Of a stretch of DNA of 15,449 nt, positions 1 through 6,802 are shown piece by piece. Each line of letters begins with the position of its first letter. The first letter of the stretch is position 1. The DNA is from an uncultured Clostridia bacterium (GTDB lineage: Bacteria > Bacillota_A > Clostridia > TANB77 > CAG-508), in the NCBI GenBank assembly GCA_947369305.1, contig CANBLA010000014.1:1-15449 (forward strand). The letters run 5' to 3'. Both the position numbers and the translations under genes were made by a program. The notes under the pieces are model-generated. The model saw only the letters and a list, made by a program, of their open reading frames with translations. It was not told where the DNA came from and did not search any database.

Positions 1-1842
1 AATGAAAGCAGAGAACCAAAGGTTGACACGACAACATTAAAAAATGGATCAACCAATGCAACTTATACAACAATTAAAACACCAGTTTTAGTACAAAAAG
101 GTGATATTGTAACCTATACAATTAGAGTTTATAACGAAGGTGAAGTAGATGGTTATGCAGAGAGTATAGCAGACTATTTACCAGATGGATTAGGCTATCT
201 AGTAAATTATAACACAAATATCGACAATTACTGGGCAATTCCAAACTCAGGAGTAGAAACAGTAAAATTAAGTCAAATAACAAATGGAACGAAAAATTTA
301 AAAGTAAATGATTTTACAGGAGTAACAGATTTAAACAATGTTGATGTTGTCAAAGGAGCTGTCAAATTAACCTCAACAGCATTAAGCTCAAGTAATGCAA
401 ATAATTTGATTAAAGCATTTGATGGTTCTGATAAATTGGATTATAAAGATATAGAAGTTACTTGTATTGTATTAGCAGATAGTAACTTAAGAAATATTGC
501 TGAAGTTACAAAAAATTTAGATAATAATAAAAATGAAGTAAACGACCGAGATTCGGTACCAGATACGGTAGATCCAAACAATTATCCGGGGAATGATGAA
601 AATCAAGATGATCACGATTATGAAATCTTAACTTTGAAGAAATTTGATTTAGCTTTACAAAAATTTATAACAGGTGTAAACAACAAAGAAATTACAGATA
701 GAGTTCCAAAAGTAAGCTATCAAGATGGAAAAATAATATATGAACATCCACAAACAGCATTAGAAGTCAACAATGGAGATAATGTGACTTATACAATTAG
801 AGTTTATAATGAAGGCGAAGTAGATGGTTATGCAGCAGAAATTGGAGATGATATTCCAAATGGATTAATATTTGAACCAGATCATGAAGTTAACAAAAAA
901 TATGGTTGGATTATGTATGATGCGAATGGAAATGAAACATCAGATACAAGTAAAGCAACAGAAATAAGAACAGATTATTTATCAAAAGAAAAATCAGAAT
1001 CAAGAAATGAGAATGCATTATTAAGTGCATTTGATATAGAAAAAGGAAATCTATCTTATTTAGATGTACAGGCAGTATTTAAAGTAAATGCTAAATCAGC
1101 CAATGACACAATTACAAACACAGCAGAAATTACAAAAGATACTGACGAAGATGGAAATGAAATCGATGATATTGATTCAACTCCAGACAACAAAAAAGAT
1201 GGTGAAGATGATATTGATAGAGAAAAAGTTCATGTTGGCTATTTCGATTTAGCACTTCAAAAAGATTTAGTAAAAGCAATTGTTACAGAAGGAAGTTCAA
1301 ACAAGGAAATTCCAGCAGTAAATGGAGAATTGCTAAAAGTTGAAATTAATCGAAAGAAAATCAACTCAACGATTGTAAAATTTGTTTATGATATAACAAT
1401 TGAAAATCAAGGAACAATTGCAGGTTATGCCAAAGAGATTAAAGATTACATTCCAGAAGGATTACAGTTTGTAGAAGCTGACAATCAAAATTGGAAAGTT
1501 ATCTCAGATAATGTAATCACAACTGATGCATTAGCAGAAAAATTATTACAACCAGGAGAAAAGGCAACCGTTCAAGTGGTACTTAGATGGATTAATAATG
1601 AAAATAATTTAGGAATGAAAACAAATATTGCTGAAATTAGTAAAGATTACAATGATGCAAACGACACAGACGATATTGACTCGACCCCAGACAACAAAAA
1701 AGATGGTGAAGATGATATTGATGATGCACCAGTTATCTTAAGTATTTCAACAGGACGAGCACCAATGTATGTGATATTAACAACAGGTATTCTAACAATG
1801 ATTAGTACAGGTGTAGTGATGATTAAGAAATATGTTTTATAA
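1..1842 (+). CDS. Surface protein of repeated beta-domains with C-terminal membrane anchor (5' partial)
   Basis: The frame is open from base 1, so the start and signal peptide lie outside the window; 613 codons are visible. The visible part holds about three modules of a DUF11/isopeptide-like beta-sandwich type. Two later modules begin with the strand FDLALQK (near 646 and 1243). Modules contain YTIRVYNEGEVDGYA or a diverged version, then a (D/E)YIP-(D/E)GL-like strand, and two of them end with the Asp-rich linker DDIDSTPDNKKDGEDDID. The last ~27 residues are a hydrophobic span followed by KKYVL, a membrane-anchor arrangement. No LPXTG is present; the residues before the span read LSISTG. The likely role is a long extracellular stalk or adhesin, inferred from architecture only. 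A strong hairpin terminator follows directly, so this is the last gene of its transcript. Confidence 0.8.
   Translation, partial: NESREPKVDTTTLKNGSTNATYTTIKTPVLVQKGDIVTYTIRVYNEGEVDGYAESIADYLPDGLGYLVNYNTNIDNYWAIPNSGVETVKLSQITNGTKNLKVNDFTGVTDLNNVDVVKGAVKLTSTALSSSNANNLIKAFDGSDKLDYKDIEVTCIVLADSNLRNIAEVTKNLDNNKNEVNDRDSVPDTVDPNNYPGNDENQDDHDYEILTLKKFDLALQKFITGVNNKEITDRVPKVSYQDGKIIYEHPQTALEVNNGDNVTYTIRVYNEGEVDGYAAEIGDDIPNGLIFEPDHEVNKKYGWIMYDANGNETSDTSKATEIRTDYLSKEKSESRNENALLSAFDIEKGNLSYLDVQAVFKVNAKSANDTITNTAEITKDTDEDGNEIDDIDSTPDNKKDGEDDIDREKVHVGYFDLALQKDLVKAIVTEGSSNKEIPAVNGELLKVEINRKKINSTIVKFVYDITIENQGTIAGYAKEIKDYIPEGLQFVEADNQNWKVISDNVITTDALAEKLLQPGEKATVQVVLRWINNENNLGMKTNIAEISKDYNDANDTDDIDSTPDNKKDGEDDIDDAPVILSISTGRAPMYVILTTGILTMISTGVVMIKKYVL
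112..834 (+). repeat. Near-identical 48-bp coding repeat pair in surface protein
   Basis: Bases 112-159 and 787-834 encode the same 16 residues (TYTIRVYNEGEVDGYA) and differ at only three synonymous third positions by my reading. This marks recent duplication or conversion of modules, or strong constraint on this strand. A diverged third copy lies at about 1384-1431. Confidence 0.85.
1168..1722 (+). repeat. Near-identical 51-bp Asp-rich linker repeat pair
   Basis: Bases 1168-1218 and 1672-1722 both encode DIDSTPDNKKDGEDDID and differ at three synonymous third positions by eye. They close two successive beta-domain modules. Acidic linkers of this sort often bind calcium, but that is inference here. 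Confidence 0.85.
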
Positions 1843-1856
1843 TAAAAATAAAAAAG

Positions 1857-1898
1857 AACAAGGTTAATTTTTAAAATTAACCTTGTTTTTTATTTTAT
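1857..1898 (+). terminator. Rho-independent terminator after surface protein gene
   Basis: A perfect hairpin pairs CAAGGTTAATTT with its complement AAATTAACCTTG around a very short AT loop near 1872. A T-rich tail (TTTTTTATTTTAT) follows. It lies 15 bases after the stop codon. Confidence 0.9.
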
Positions 1899-1902
1899 AT
1901 TA

Positions 1903-1931
1903 TTTACATTAAAAAATCTATATGGTATAAT
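1903..1931 (+). promoter_or_regulatory. Sigma-A promoter with extended -10
   Basis: TTTACA at 1903-1908, a 17-base spacer and TATAAT at 1926-1931, preceded by TGG (extended -10). It sits just after the upstream terminator and about 30 bases before the start at 1965, so it should drive the two-gene operon 1965-3950. Confidence 0.85.
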
Positions 1932-1964
1932 TAATGGTGTAATATAAAAAACAGAGGTGGAAAG

Positions 1965-2975
1965 ATGAACCAAATTTTAGATTATAATCCAAATAGCAAA
2001 TCAAATAACTCGGGAGGTTCGGACAAGGTTGTTAGAGTTTTTGCTATTATCTTAATAATATTTGCAATTGCTTTGATAGTAGTAGTAGCTTATGGCATGA
2101 TTTCAAACCAAAAACAAGCGGAGATTAATACTTTCCAAGAAACGCAAGCCAATATTTCTGTTGAAGTCCAAGAAACACAAGCAATTATTAAAGTGACACA
2201 TGACAAAAATATTCAAAAATTAATTTATAGTTGGAATACAAGCTCTGAAAGAAACATAAAAGGTTCAGACAAATACATGGAAGAAAAGATAGATATTCCA
2301 GCAGGAGATAATACGTTACACATTAAAATAATTGATGAGATTGGAGTAGAAACAACTTATGATGAAGAAATCTCTTCAGAAAAAGGTGTAGATATTATTA
2401 ATCCAATAATTGAGTTGTCATTAGATGGCAAAAAACTAAAAATATCTGCAACAGATGAAACAGCCTTAGACTTCTTGACCTATCGTTGGAATGAAGAAAA
2501 TGAAGAAACTGTTTATGCAGAAGAAGGAAGCAAAGAAATTACTACAGAAATCGAAATTTTAAAAGGGAAAAATGATTTGACAGTAGTTGCTGTAGACACA
2601 AGCAATAATACAACAACAGAAACAAAAAGTTTTACAGGACTTACAAAGCCAGAAATAAAAGTAACACTATCTGAAGATGGAAGTAGCATTGAAATTAGAG
2701 CAGAACATGAAAGTGGAATTGAGTCAGTATCCTATAACTTTAATAATATGGATTATAATGTGGATATTGGAAATGATAATCCAACCAGCATTCAATTTGA
2801 TCAAAAATTAGAAATTGGCTATAATCGAATTATTTTAATAGTAAAAAGTATTGATGGAACAGAAAGTAAATTTGATGGAGAATGTTCGTATGGCGATGCA
2901 GGAAATGCAAATAATACTACTAATACAACTTCATCAGAAGAAACAAATACAACAGAGGATCAAAGTCAATCATAA
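1965..2975 (+). CDS. Membrane-anchored protein with three Ig-like repeats
   Basis: 336 residues, start supported by GAGGTGG at 1954-1960. Residues 1-21 are polar and cytoplasmic, residues 22-45 form one transmembrane helix with a VVR just before it, and the remainder should be outside the cell. The outside part holds three successive ~80-residue beta repeats (about 62-135, 146-225, 227-310). Each has the pattern V.(L/V)...-(I/L).A......(L/V)....Y.(F/W)N..., then an I..G.N.(L/I).(I/V).V.D strand, typical of bacterial Ig-like folds. A Thr/Asn/Ser-rich tail (NNTTNTTSSEE) ends the protein. No catalytic motif is visible. It is followed after 39 bases by a receiver-GGDEF gene on the same transcript, so a role linking the cell surface to nucleotide signalling is possible but only inferred. 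Confidence 0.8.
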   Translation: MNQILDYNPNSKSNNSGGSDKVVRVFAIILIIFAIALIVVVAYGMISNQKQAEINTFQETQANISVEVQETQAIIKVTHDKNIQKLIYSWNTSSERNIKGSDKYMEEKIDIPAGDNTLHIKIIDEIGVETTYDEEISSEKGVDIINPIIELSLDGKKLKISATDETALDFLTYRWNEENEETVYAEEGSKEITTEIEILKGKNDLTVVAVDTSNNTTTETKSFTGLTKPEIKVTLSEDGSSIEIRAEHESGIESVSYNFNNMDYNVDIGNDNPTSIQFDQKLEIGYNRIILIVKSIDGTESKFDGECSYGDAGNANNTTNTTSSEETNTTEDQSQS

Positions 2976-3014
2976 ATATTTTTAAATTACAACCGAAAAA
3001 AATAGGAGAAACGA

Positions 3015-3950
3015 ATGATACAAGATGTATATGTGATAGATGATAAAATGGAATTAAGCACGATCTTGAAAAGGCTATATGAAGGTATGGATGAATATAG
3101 ATTTATCAATGTAAAAGCAGAAGAACTAGAAAAAGCATTAAGAAATATTCCTGCTTTGATTATCATAGATGAAGACAACACTAATGTTGATATTATAGAT
3201 ATTTGTAAAACCATTCGAAAAGACGATGATAATAATATAACACCAGTTGCAGTTGTTAGTTCTAATACAGATAAAATGCATAGAATAGAGGTTTTAAAAA
3301 CATCTGTGCAATATTATATAAAAAAGCCAATTGATGAGCAATATTTGTTTTATACTGTAAAAAATATAATTGATTTATTATATACAAATCGAAAAATTAG
3401 TCCACTTACTGGACTTCCAGGAAATGTTCAAATTCAAGCAGAAATGAAAAAACGTTTGCTAAACAACGAAATTTTTGCTATTTTGTATGTAGATTTGGAT
3501 AATTTTAAAGCTTATAATGATGTATATGGCTTTTCTAATGGGGATGAGATTATAAAATTTACGGCTAGAGTTATTTCAAAATATGCACATAATATAGAAA
3601 GTAACAATAATTTTATAGGGCATATTGGTGGAGATGATTTTGTAGCTATTATTGACAAAACAGATTATGATAAAATTTGCCAAGAAATTATTATAGAATT
3701 TGATACTGGAGTAGAGAAATTTTACAATCAAAGAGATATTTCAAGAGGTTATGTTGAAATTGAAAATAGAAGGGGAATTTTAGAACAATTTCCAATGACG
3801 ACGATTTCTGTGGCAGTAGTTGAGGTCGATCCACTCATATTTAAATCGACACTAGAAATTGGAGAAGTTGGTGCGCAAGTGAAACATAGGGCAAAATCCA
3901 TAATGGGAAGTGCATATGTAATTAATCGAAGAAAAAAGTCAAAAGAGTAG
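3015..3950 (+). CDS. Response regulator receiver-GGDEF protein (putative diguanylate cyclase)
   Basis: 311 residues, start supported by AGGAG at 3004-3008. Residues 1-122 form a receiver domain: acidic pair D9/D10, likely phospho-acceptor D52 at the end of LIIID, Ser82/83 and the Lys-Pro pair K104-P105. Residues 128-305 form a GGDEF domain with the DLDNFKAYND metal/substrate strand (D160) and the signature GGDDF at 205-209. This has Asp in place of the fourth-position Glu, a conservative change whose effect on activity cannot be told from sequence. The usual RxxD inhibitory site just before the signature is absent (the residues read NNFIGHI), so product inhibition at that site is not expected. 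The protein has no membrane segment and should be soluble. The cognate kinase is not in the window. The stop codon lies inside the stem of the following terminator. Confidence 0.88.
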   Translation: MIQDVYVIDDKMELSTILKRLYEGMDEYRFINVKAEELEKALRNIPALIIIDEDNTNVDIIDICKTIRKDDDNNITPVAVVSSNTDKMHRIEVLKTSVQYYIKKPIDEQYLFYTVKNIIDLLYTNRKISPLTGLPGNVQIQAEMKKRLLNNEIFAILYVDLDNFKAYNDVYGFSNGDEIIKFTARVISKYAHNIESNNNFIGHIGGDDFVAIIDKTDYDKICQEIIIEFDTGVEKFYNQRDISRGYVEIENRRGILEQFPMTTISVAVVEVDPLIFKSTLEIGEVGAQVKHRAKSIMGSAYVINRRKKSKE

Positions 3951-3968
3951 GAATGTCTACTCTTTTTT
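3941..3968 (+). terminator. Rho-independent terminator overlapping stop codon
   Basis: A perfect 10-bp stem (AAAAGAGTAG with CTACTCTTTT) surrounds the 6-base loop GAATGT and runs into a T tract. The TAG stop of the GGDEF gene forms the inner end of the stem. It ends the 1965-3950 operon. Confidence 0.88.
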
Positions 3969-4116
3969 AATTATTTTTAATGTAAGAATATGTTAGATTA
4001 AATAAAAAAGCATAAAAACAAAAGATTGTACATATTATATACAAAGCTACTTTTAAAAATTTAAAGTGGAAAAGCTTTAAGAGAAAAATTTTAAGTGAGG
4101 TGATTTGGAAAATTTA
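3969..4116 (+). other. AT-rich intergenic stretch, no gene seen
   Basis: About 150 bases between a terminator and the next promoter. I see imperfect inverted repeats (TTGTA...TACAA at about 4026-4044; AAAGCTACTTT...AAAGT..AAGCTTT at about 4043-4078) but no convincing riboswitch, RNA gene or protein gene. The hairpins could be operator or decay remnants; function unknown. Confidence 0.4.
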
Positions 4117-4145
4117 TTGACAAAATTTTAATTTAAAGATATAAT
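4117..4145 (+). promoter_or_regulatory. Perfect-consensus sigma-A promoter
   Basis: TTGACA at 4117-4122, a 17-base spacer and TATAAT at 4140-4145. Transcription should begin near 4152, which excludes the upstream in-frame ATG at 4150 as the start of the 3D-domain gene. Confidence 0.92.
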
Positions 4146-4160
4146 AACAATGTCACTTAA

Positions 4161-4179
4161 AAGGAGGGACAAATTTATG
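4161..4179 (+). promoter_or_regulatory. Ribosome binding site that fixes the start of the 3D-domain gene
   Basis: AAGGAGGG at 4161-4168 is followed after 8 bases by ATG at 4177. The alternative in-frame ATG at 4150 lies upstream of this site and at the predicted transcription start, so it is not used. Confidence 0.9.
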
Positions 4180-5136
4180 AAAACAGATGACAAATTATCA
4201 ATTAGGATAATTCGTAAAATTGCTTTCGTGAGTATTATATTTGTCGGTATCTTTGCCATTGGTGTAATTGCTGCAAAATCAGACGTAAATTCGGTTAAAA
4301 TTGTATTTGCAGATGATTGTGAAACGACGGTAATGACTTCAAAAACAGTCGTTTCAGAGATATTGGAAGAAAATCATATGATATTGGGTACAGATGAACA
4401 AGTGCATCCAAATTTAGATGCGACAATTGACTTAACAAGAACAATTACCATTAGCAAAGTCACAGCTGAGAAAAAGATTATTGCAGAAGAGGTTGAGAGC
4501 ATTTCTACAGAAGAAATTCTAGGAAATTACGTAACAGTAACAGAAAAAATTGTTACAGAACAAATCGAAATACCATTTGAAACAATTACTAAGGACGTTT
4601 CTTCTTCTGGAGCAGACACAACAAACAGAGTATTGCAAGAAGGAGAAAATGGTTTAAAAGAAGTAAAATATAAAGTAAAAATGCAAGATGATGTGGAAAT
4701 CGAAAGACAAATGCTTTCAGAAGTAATGATAAAAGAGCCAGTTGAAAAAATTATTCAAATATCAACCAAAATTACTTCTAGATCAAGTGGAAGTAGAGCT
4801 TCAAGTGATGCAATATCAGCTAGTGTTGAAGGCAAGGCCCCAACGGTTGTTACTTTAAATACATCAGCATATTGTGCAGCATCTTGTGGAGGAAATACAA
4901 GGACGGCAAGTGGAGCAACAGCTTCATCATGGCACACCGTTGCAGCGGGAAGAGGTTATCCAGCAGGAACAGTCATTTATATTCCATATTTTGCTAATAA
5001 ACCAAATGGAGGTTGGTTTGTTGTTCAAGATACTGGAGGAGCTATTACCAACAATCATTTAGATATTTGGATGGACTCGATGTCAGAATGTTTGAGTTTT
5101 GGGAGAAGAAATTTGGAATGTCATATATATAGATAG
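4177..5136 (+). CDS. YabE/Rpf2-like cell wall protein: DUF348, G5 and 3D domains
   Basis: 319 residues from ATG 4177. Residues 13-33 are a signal or anchor helix. Residues 39-95 match a DUF348 (ubiquitin-like) repeat beginning VKIVFADD. Residues about 120-197 match a G5 domain (IPFET, then a Gly-rich turn and KEVKYKV). Residues 225-319 form the 3D domain: TASGATA, YPAGTVIYIP, VQDTGGAI with D285, LDIWMD with D296, and the terminal FGRR strand. The first of the three usual acidic positions appears not to be Asp here (the stretch reads VAAGRGYP). The family acts outside the cell on peptidoglycan and is related to resuscitation-promoting factors and lytic transglycosylases. The gene has its own perfect promoter and its own terminator, so it is monocistronic. 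Length and C-terminus look complete. Confidence 0.88.
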   Translation: MKTDDKLSIRIIRKIAFVSIIFVGIFAIGVIAAKSDVNSVKIVFADDCETTVMTSKTVVSEILEENHMILGTDEQVHPNLDATIDLTRTITISKVTAEKKIIAEEVESISTEEILGNYVTVTEKIVTEQIEIPFETITKDVSSSGADTTNRVLQEGENGLKEVKYKVKMQDDVEIERQMLSEVMIKEPVEKIIQISTKITSRSSGSRASSDAISASVEGKAPTVVTLNTSAYCAASCGGNTRTASGATASSWHTVAAGRGYPAGTVIYIPYFANKPNGGWFVVQDTGGAITNNHLDIWMDSMSECLSFGRRNLECHIYR

Positions 5137-5143
5137 AAGAGAT

Positions 5144-5176
5144 GGAAAGTGTTTAGCTAGACACTTTCTTTTTTTT
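5144..5176 (+). terminator. Rho-independent terminator after 3D-domain gene
   Basis: GAAAGTGT (5145-5152) pairs perfectly with ACACTTTC (5161-5168) around an 8-base loop, followed by eight T. It ends only a few bases before the phosphoesterase remnant begins. Confidence 0.92.
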
Positions 5177-5864
5177 ATAATAGTTAAGAAAAATATAAAG
5201 AGAATTAATATTCAAAAAGCAAAAATATATGAAGAATATGAATATGGTATCTCAAAGCATACAGAAGACATATATGGAACTACTAATTTTGTTTTACCCA
5301 TTAAACATTCAAACAAAAATGAAATTGCTTTTACTATTTGGGGATTAGATACAAATAATTTAATAGAAAATACAAATTTGGTGATCGATAAAAATATGAA
5401 TAAAATAAAAAAACCACCTATATCAGGTCAATGGGATATTTTACATTTTGAACAATTAATGTGGTATTGGAAAAGCTCAAAGGAGATAGAAGAATATTTC
5501 AATAAAAAAATAAATGGAATTTTGTTTATGCATATTCCACCATGGGAATTTCAATATATAGTAGAAAATCCACAATATACAAATGCTAAACGGTAGCATG
5601 GAAGAAGTGATGAAAATAGGAATGTTCAATTCTGGAATTTTTTCAACCATATTACAAAGAAATGATATAAAATGTATTGCCTGTGGACATAGTCATAATG
5701 ATTGTTTTGAAGGAGATTTTTGCGGAATAAAAATGTGTTTAGATGCATGTGCTGGATATCGTCCTTATGGAACGGATGCATTAAGAGGTGGGAGAATATT
5801 TGAAATTGATGAAAATGATACGAGCAAAATAAAAACATACATGGTTCATTATAAAGATTTATAA
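5177..5864 (+). pseudogene. 5'-truncated metallophosphoesterase remnant (Dcr2-like), with +1 frame break
   Basis: Two overlapping frames together encode about 225 residues of the C-terminal part of a calcineurin-like phosphoesterase. The first frame carries TTNFVLPI, a WGLDT strand, a GQWDILHFEQLMWY segment and the metal-ligand motif MHIPPWEF. The second carries MFNSGIF, the metal-ligand motif CGHSHND, and the end strand GGRIFEID. The N-terminal third with the DxH, GD and GNHD motifs is absent: its place is taken by the 3D-domain gene and its terminator. No good start codon or ribosome binding site precedes the remnant, and the first in-frame ATG is at 5396. The two frames join at 5588-5594 by skipping one base at an in-frame CGG, which is followed directly by TAG in the incoming frame. 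Without its N-terminal metal ligands the protein should be inactive. There are no other stops, so truncation seems recent, or the junction may be an assembly error. Confidence 0.75.
5588..5596 (+). other. Frame-break site 1: AAA-CGG-TAG with +1 shift
   Basis: The incoming frame reads GCT AAA CGG TAG. Skipping one base (for example the C at 5591) gives GGT AGC ATG GAA and continues in the frame that encodes the GHSH motif. The site lies in a perfect 6-bp hairpin: ATGCTA (5583-5588) pairs with TAGCAT (5594-5599) around the loop AACGG. The nine bases GCTAAACGG are identical to those at site 3. Confidence 0.75.
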
Positions 5865-5886
5865 AAACATTTATCTTTAGTTTTCT

Positions 5887-5915
5887 AGGACGGTTACACG
5901 AAAGTTTTCCGTCCT
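5887..5915. terminator. Inverted repeat between convergent genes, possible weak terminator
   Basis: AGGACGG (5887-5893) pairs with CCGTCCT (5909-5915) across a 15-base loop, between the 3' ends of the phosphoesterase remnant and the minus-strand amidase. Neither side has a good T tract, so it is at best a weak bidirectional terminator. Confidence 0.4.
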
Positions 5916-5955
5916 TAATAAAAGTAGATAATTACCTAAAATTTTAACCAAAATT

Positions 5956-6661
5956 CTATTTAAAATAATCCATGATCCCGGTATAAATTCCCCAAGCCAA
6001 AATTTCTTGGTAGTTTTCTGTTTGCAACAATGCACATTCATTCGAATTTGACAAAAATCCGCATTCTACAATAGTAAAGGGAATTTCAAGATTTTTTGTT
6101 AAGTAAATATTGGGTACTTTTTCAGGTACACGATTATTCTCTCGCTGAATAGAGTAATTTAAATTATCTTGAATAGTATTTGCTAATTTTAAACTTTGCT
6201 CATTATCTGGCTGATAAAATGTTTGCCAGCCACTATATTTTGAACTAGGAATTTTGTTTAAGTGAATGGAAACAAAAATTTCTGCATTTGAGTTATTTCC
6301 AATTTCAACGCGATTTTTCATATCAGAAATTTTCTTTTTGCGGATGGTATCTGCATCTAATTCATAAATTCCATTTTCGTCAGAGCGTGTCAAAATAACG
6401 GTACAAGAAGAAGCTTCTAATAATTTTTGTAATTTTTCAACAATAGATAAATTAATATTCGATTCATATACTCCGTCACTACTTTCTGCACCTCCGATCG
6501 GGAGCTCCGTGACCTGCATCTAAAATCACAACATGATTAGAAACAGGTGTAGAAGATGTTTCAATTGTGGCATATGGAATGTTTGTAAAATTAAAAAACA
6601 GAGTAGAAATAATTGTGCAAGATAGAATAAAAGCTATCCTTTTTTTATTTAATAAAATCAT
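5956..6661 (-). CDS. cwlD: CwlD-like N-acetylmuramoyl-L-alanine amidase (one +1 frame break)
   Basis: Combining two frames gives about 234 residues, close to the usual CwlD length. An N-terminal membrane or signal helix (residues about 7-30) precedes an Amidase_3 domain: zinc motif LDAGHG, then DGGAE, Glu in VYESNINL, zinc His in VSIHLNKIPSSKYSG, the QTFYQP strand, and the catalytic-Glu strand IVECGFLSN. The KYSG-QTFY and VECGFLSN blocks are typical of CwlD, which removes peptides from muramic acid so that muramic-delta-lactam can form in spore cortex. ATG 6661 is chosen because GGTGAT precedes it; the upstream in-frame ATG at 6739 has no ribosome binding site. The frame breaks right after AGHGAPD at an in-frame CGG (6494-6496) and is restored by skipping one base. 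Without the shift the product would end after ~60 residues and be inactive. No clear promoter was found. Confidence 0.82.
6493..6499 (-). other. Frame-break site 2: GAT-CGG-A with +1 shift
   Basis: On the minus strand the incoming frame reads GCT CCC GAT CGG AGG and meets TAG after three more codons. Skipping one base (for example the C at 6496) gives GAT GGA GGT GCA GAA, that is D-G-G-A-E, which is the amidase family consensus just after GHGxP. This fixes the shift to within one or two bases. GGAG lies five bases upstream of the GAT codon, and CTCC/GGAG could form a small stem around CGATC. Confidence 0.8.
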
Positions 6662-6740
6662 AAAATCACCAATGTAAATATATGAAAAAAGTAAGCAAAA
6701 TATGATAAAAATTAAAAGAGATATGAAGTTTATTGGCATG

Positions 6741-6769
6741 TTGACAAATTATGTAAAATATGGTATAAT
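6741..6769 (+). promoter_or_regulatory. Perfect-consensus sigma-A promoter with extended -10
   Basis: TTGACA at 6741-6746, a 17-base spacer and TATAAT at 6764-6769 preceded by TGG. It lies upstream of the orphan gene at 6803 and within the divergent region shared with the amidase gene. Confidence 0.92.
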
Positions 6770-6802
6770 ATTAATATAACTATAATATAAAGGGGGAAAA
6801 GC

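Noticed and set aside
4095..4131. Tiny leader peptide (GAGGTGAT, then TTG and 8 codons)
   Set aside because: It overlaps the -35 element and lies upstream of the transcription start of the 3D gene; no promoter of its own is evident.
4150..4176. Upstream start at ATG 4150 for the 3D-domain gene
   Set aside because: It coincides with the predicted transcription start and lies ahead of the ribosome binding site serving ATG 4177.
5583..5864. Separate 93-codon gene starting at ATG 5583
   Set aside because: It has no ribosome binding site and encodes only the C-terminal GHSH part of the phosphoesterase, continuous in homology with the frame ending at 5596.
5956..6519. Separate amidase gene starting near 6519 on the minus strand
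   Set aside because: It would lack the zinc-binding LDAGHG motif, which lies in the other frame just upstream; the two frames form one CwlD-like gene.
6662..6739. Upstream start at 6739 (minus) for the amidase
   Set aside because: No ribosome binding site, and it would add a second hydrophobic segment; ATG 6661 has GGTGAT upstream and gives the normal CwlD length.
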